Shown here piece by piece: positions 61,494 through 64,000 of a stretch of DNA of 64,000 bases. Under the pieces are notes generated by a model. The model did not search any database. It was not told where the DNA came from and saw nothing but the letters and a program-made list of their open reading frames with translations. The translations under genes were made by a program, and so were the position numbers. Every line of letters starts with the position of its first letter. Positions within the stretch are counted from its first letter, which is position 1. This DNA is from Sanderia malayensis (lineage: Eukaryota; Cnidaria; Scyphozoa; Semaeostomeae; Pelagiidae): the NCBI GenBank assembly GCA_013076295.1, contig RQOL01000531.1, positions 434,001 to 498,000 on the forward strand, given 5' to 3'.

Positions 61494-64000
61494 CTTGTTG
61501 GTCTGTGAGAAGAAGAGATCAACACAACGTCAAATCATATGATAGTCCAATAGGCAATTTAATGTGCATTAAATATGTTAAAGCAAATGAAAACCCAGGT
61601 ATCACGCTAACGTATATACATGTGTGTGTGTGTATGTGTGCACCTGCGACCCTTAGCTAGAAGGTTACTATTTAATTGTCCCTTTTTTAACCGTTTCCAA
61701 TAATTAAAATAATGCTACCAGTCTAATTTCAATAGTGGGACTAGTTGGATCGCCTTTGTCTATTGTGAAACAACGGGTCTTTGGCAGTTGAGCACGTTTC
61801 ACAACAAAATTAAAATCGAACCTCATGCTTTGTCAAGAATGAGGTTTAGAAAACGAAATCAAATCATTCGACAATTTCAGACTTGTAGCTCAATGTAACC
61901 AAGTGTAAAAGCAACTATCGAGAATAAACCCATTTTCATAGGAAGATAGAGAACAAGACCATTGTGTGGTGCATAAAAGCTCAGCAGTTGCATAGACAAT
62001 ATATAGAGCAGAAAGCATAAAATAGAACAAAGCTTCTGCCACATGACTGGTTCTATCAAGAGAGCTTTCCAGGCAAAATGCTTCGGAGTTCTTTTGAAAA
62101 ATCAAAAATGGTGCAAAGCATTCGTTTTCTTTTATGTTTTCTGCCATCAAATTCTGATGTTTGAATACAAAACATTTTCTAACACATATGCACATACATA
62201 TGTCAAAAGTTGAAAACAATTGAACAACCTTTTTGGTCTCTACAAAACGAAAGAGGCTTGTAAAGACGTCTACATGTATTGAGCACTGCATGACGGACAA
62301 ATCAATACACACACTTCCATATATACATGCGGATTTCACAGGCTTATTGTAAATCGAATTCTTAATGTAATAGAATTGGGGTAAGCGGCCTGTTTGCCTG
62401 TGAGCAGCCCGTTCCGATTCCCGTCGTCCAAAGGTCCTCTTAATTCTACGCTTAAAACTGTCAGCATACACATGAGGCCTTAAGAGTCCTGGACTCTAAG
62501 GACCATCCACATAAACATGCGATCAAATCAGATTTGAAATGAGTCACAAGCAGTAAAGCAAATGATCATTACGGGTTGATCAACAAGTTAAAAAAGGATA
62601 TTCAAAATGGTGGACTTTGAATAAGAACGTATTGAACATCCCTCCCATTTGATTCCCTTCCAGTGGACAGATGAACTTAAATAAGTAGCCTGCCGTTGGG
62701 CCGGTGCATGCCAATAACTTCAGCAATTATATGTCTGTTAGCTGTTAGTTGCCCTTCATTATAATTTCTTGTTCGTATGTGAACAACGATAACTCAAGTC
62801 CTAATTAAGCACAAAATAACAAATGTCCGTTATCCCAAAAGGTTCGATTTCTTCTAATAAGAAGCATAACAACCTCTTATTAGAATGCCTATATGAATGT
62901 GACTTTCACAGCTAGGACACGAGTTGCATGAAAAGAAAATATGATTAATAATGCAGAAAAAAATCAAATACAAATTCAAAAACGCATAAAAAATTTTACC
63001 TTGTGTTGGAATGTAGTGGTCCTCTTTAGAAACGTTTAAATTGAACAGATCCAAGCACTGCGTCAGTCTGTTAGCATACTGTAAAAATAAATTGAAATTG
63101 AATAACCTTACTAAAGCTAATAGCCTCGCCGTCGGCTATAATATGTGTCGAGTGGTGGTCAAGCGCGCAGGAGACGAGAAGAAAACGATAAAATAACGAA
63201 GAAGAAATCGAGAAGAGCAACAATGCTGAGAGGTGATCAATAAACCACTGGTGACCAATAGGCATCAATGAAGCACCTGACAGCCAATGAGCGTGCTTGA
63301 AAACAGCAACGTGACTCAGTCAATACACGTGTCCTAACAATAAACTGTTTATGATTTTGAATGCCCAGCGCGGAGTGCGGATACATGTATACATAGTATC
63401 GCCTCAGCGGGGCATCAAGGTTTTCAAGCAACTCACAAACACGCAGTGTCCGAAACCAATGGCTTTGTCATAACAATTGCTTTATTGAGTTCTCTCTCTC
63501 TCCATCTTAGCATACAGCATTGCACGATACTTGGCAGCAAACTCAACTACAATCTACGCACAATAATGCATAAACTGCAGCACTTGGAAAACTGTGCGGT
63601 GGATAGAATGCGATAAATAGCTAAAGGCTTTATAAAAAATGGAGGTCCGTCATGTATGTGTGTCTGCAATAATGGAAAATGTTTTGAAATTCTGGGGCCG
63701 CAATGAAGTGTAAACACTGCTTAAAATCTAAGAAAGATTTCCGGATTTATACTTCATATAGGCCTAAAAATATAAACGAAAAAGTGGGGTGTTATAATTT
63801 TTGTTTAATTGCAACAATTCGTTGGGCACAGCGCAAATTTCTCGCGGCTTGGGCCTCTGAGCTATCTATATATTAAATAGCTAACTATCTATATTAAATA
63901 GCTAACTATTTAGATATCAAATAGCCCAAAACTTCGTAGATAAAGTCTGAGCATATTAAGAAACTTTCAGCAACACCTCAAAAAGCGTCACTGTCACTCT
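61494..64000. other. Upstream region of the lectin-domain gene
   Basis: A strong acceptor (CTTCTTCTCACAG) ends at 61503, nine bases before the start codon, so at least one 5' untranslated exon and the promoter lie in this region or beyond it. A TG repeat is at about 61620-61640. An exon-like segment is at 63000-63078. The 193-codon minus-strand frame at 61890-62471 has no recognisable domain. Direct copies of TATATTAAATAGCTAACTAT lie at 63870-63912. Confidence 0.45.
63000..63078 (-). other. Exon-like segment upstream of the lectin gene
   Basis: On the minus strand a TTTTTACAG acceptor and a CAAG/GTAAAA donor bound 79 bp that read YANRLTQCLDLFNLNVSKED... in one open frame. Joined to the acceptor at 61502 the frame does not continue into the lectin start, so it would be either a 5' untranslated exon or part of another gene. 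Confidence 0.28.

Noticed and set aside
61890..62471. 193-codon minus-strand ORF
   Set aside because: No domain, odd composition in its second half and no splice support; in this much AT-rich sequence one such frame can occur by chance.

Overview
The window is AT-rich animal nuclear DNA. Genes have many exons, GT-AG introns of very uneven length, and metazoan-specific families (a Polycomb RING-finger protein, an OATP transporter with a Kazal-like loop, a MAP-kinase phosphatase, PAIP2, TEX261, ERGIC1). It also carries dense non-autonomous DNA transposons, a tRNA-head-like satellite and an old RLE-type non-LTR retroelement. The style (ShKT, discoidin-like and C-type lectin modules in one secreted protein, this retroelement type, long repeat-rich introns) points to an early-branching marine animal, most likely a cnidarian or sponge. 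That assignment is inference; no marker here fixes the species.

Layout. 141-1536 (+): the 3' part of a PCGF3/5-like gene, with its RAWUL domain; the RING part lies outside the window. 1537-10569: no convincing gene, several MITEs and one orphan exon candidate. 10570-18156 (+): a complete seven-exon SLCO/OATP gene whose introns carry MITEs and a perfect 21-bp-arm hairpin. 21192-24455 (-): a three-exon gene for a basic coiled-coil protein I do not recognise. 27487-29955: a pogo/Tigger-like element split by a 5'-truncated, frameshifted retroelement with a 16-bp target duplication. 30386-33350: inverted copies plus a tandem array of a 152-bp unit with tRNA-promoter-like boxes and 456-bp higher-order structure. 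34465-35345 (+): a PAIP2-like gene with three PAM2-like motifs. 36649-39893 (-): TEX261. 40717-43982 (-): a MAP-kinase phosphatase with CRE-like sites upstream. 46098-54480 (-): ERGIC1 in 13 exons. 55359-61493 (-): a ten-exon gene for an 824-residue secreted ShKT / F5/8-type-C-like / C-type-lectin protein with a long acidic, Q/N-rich tail. 61494-64000: no clear gene.

For the six complete genes assigned to a family, and for the coiled-coil gene, I traced every intron and the reading phase closes across each exon junction to a stop codon. The genes do not form a functional cluster. TEX261 and ERGIC1 are both early-secretory-pathway membrane proteins, PAIP2 acts in translation control and PCGF in chromatin. 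The most unusual items are the multidomain lectin, the overlapping PAM2 motifs in PAIP2, the satellite with higher-order repeats, and a MITE group in which a short internal word is repeated many times and differs between subfamilies.
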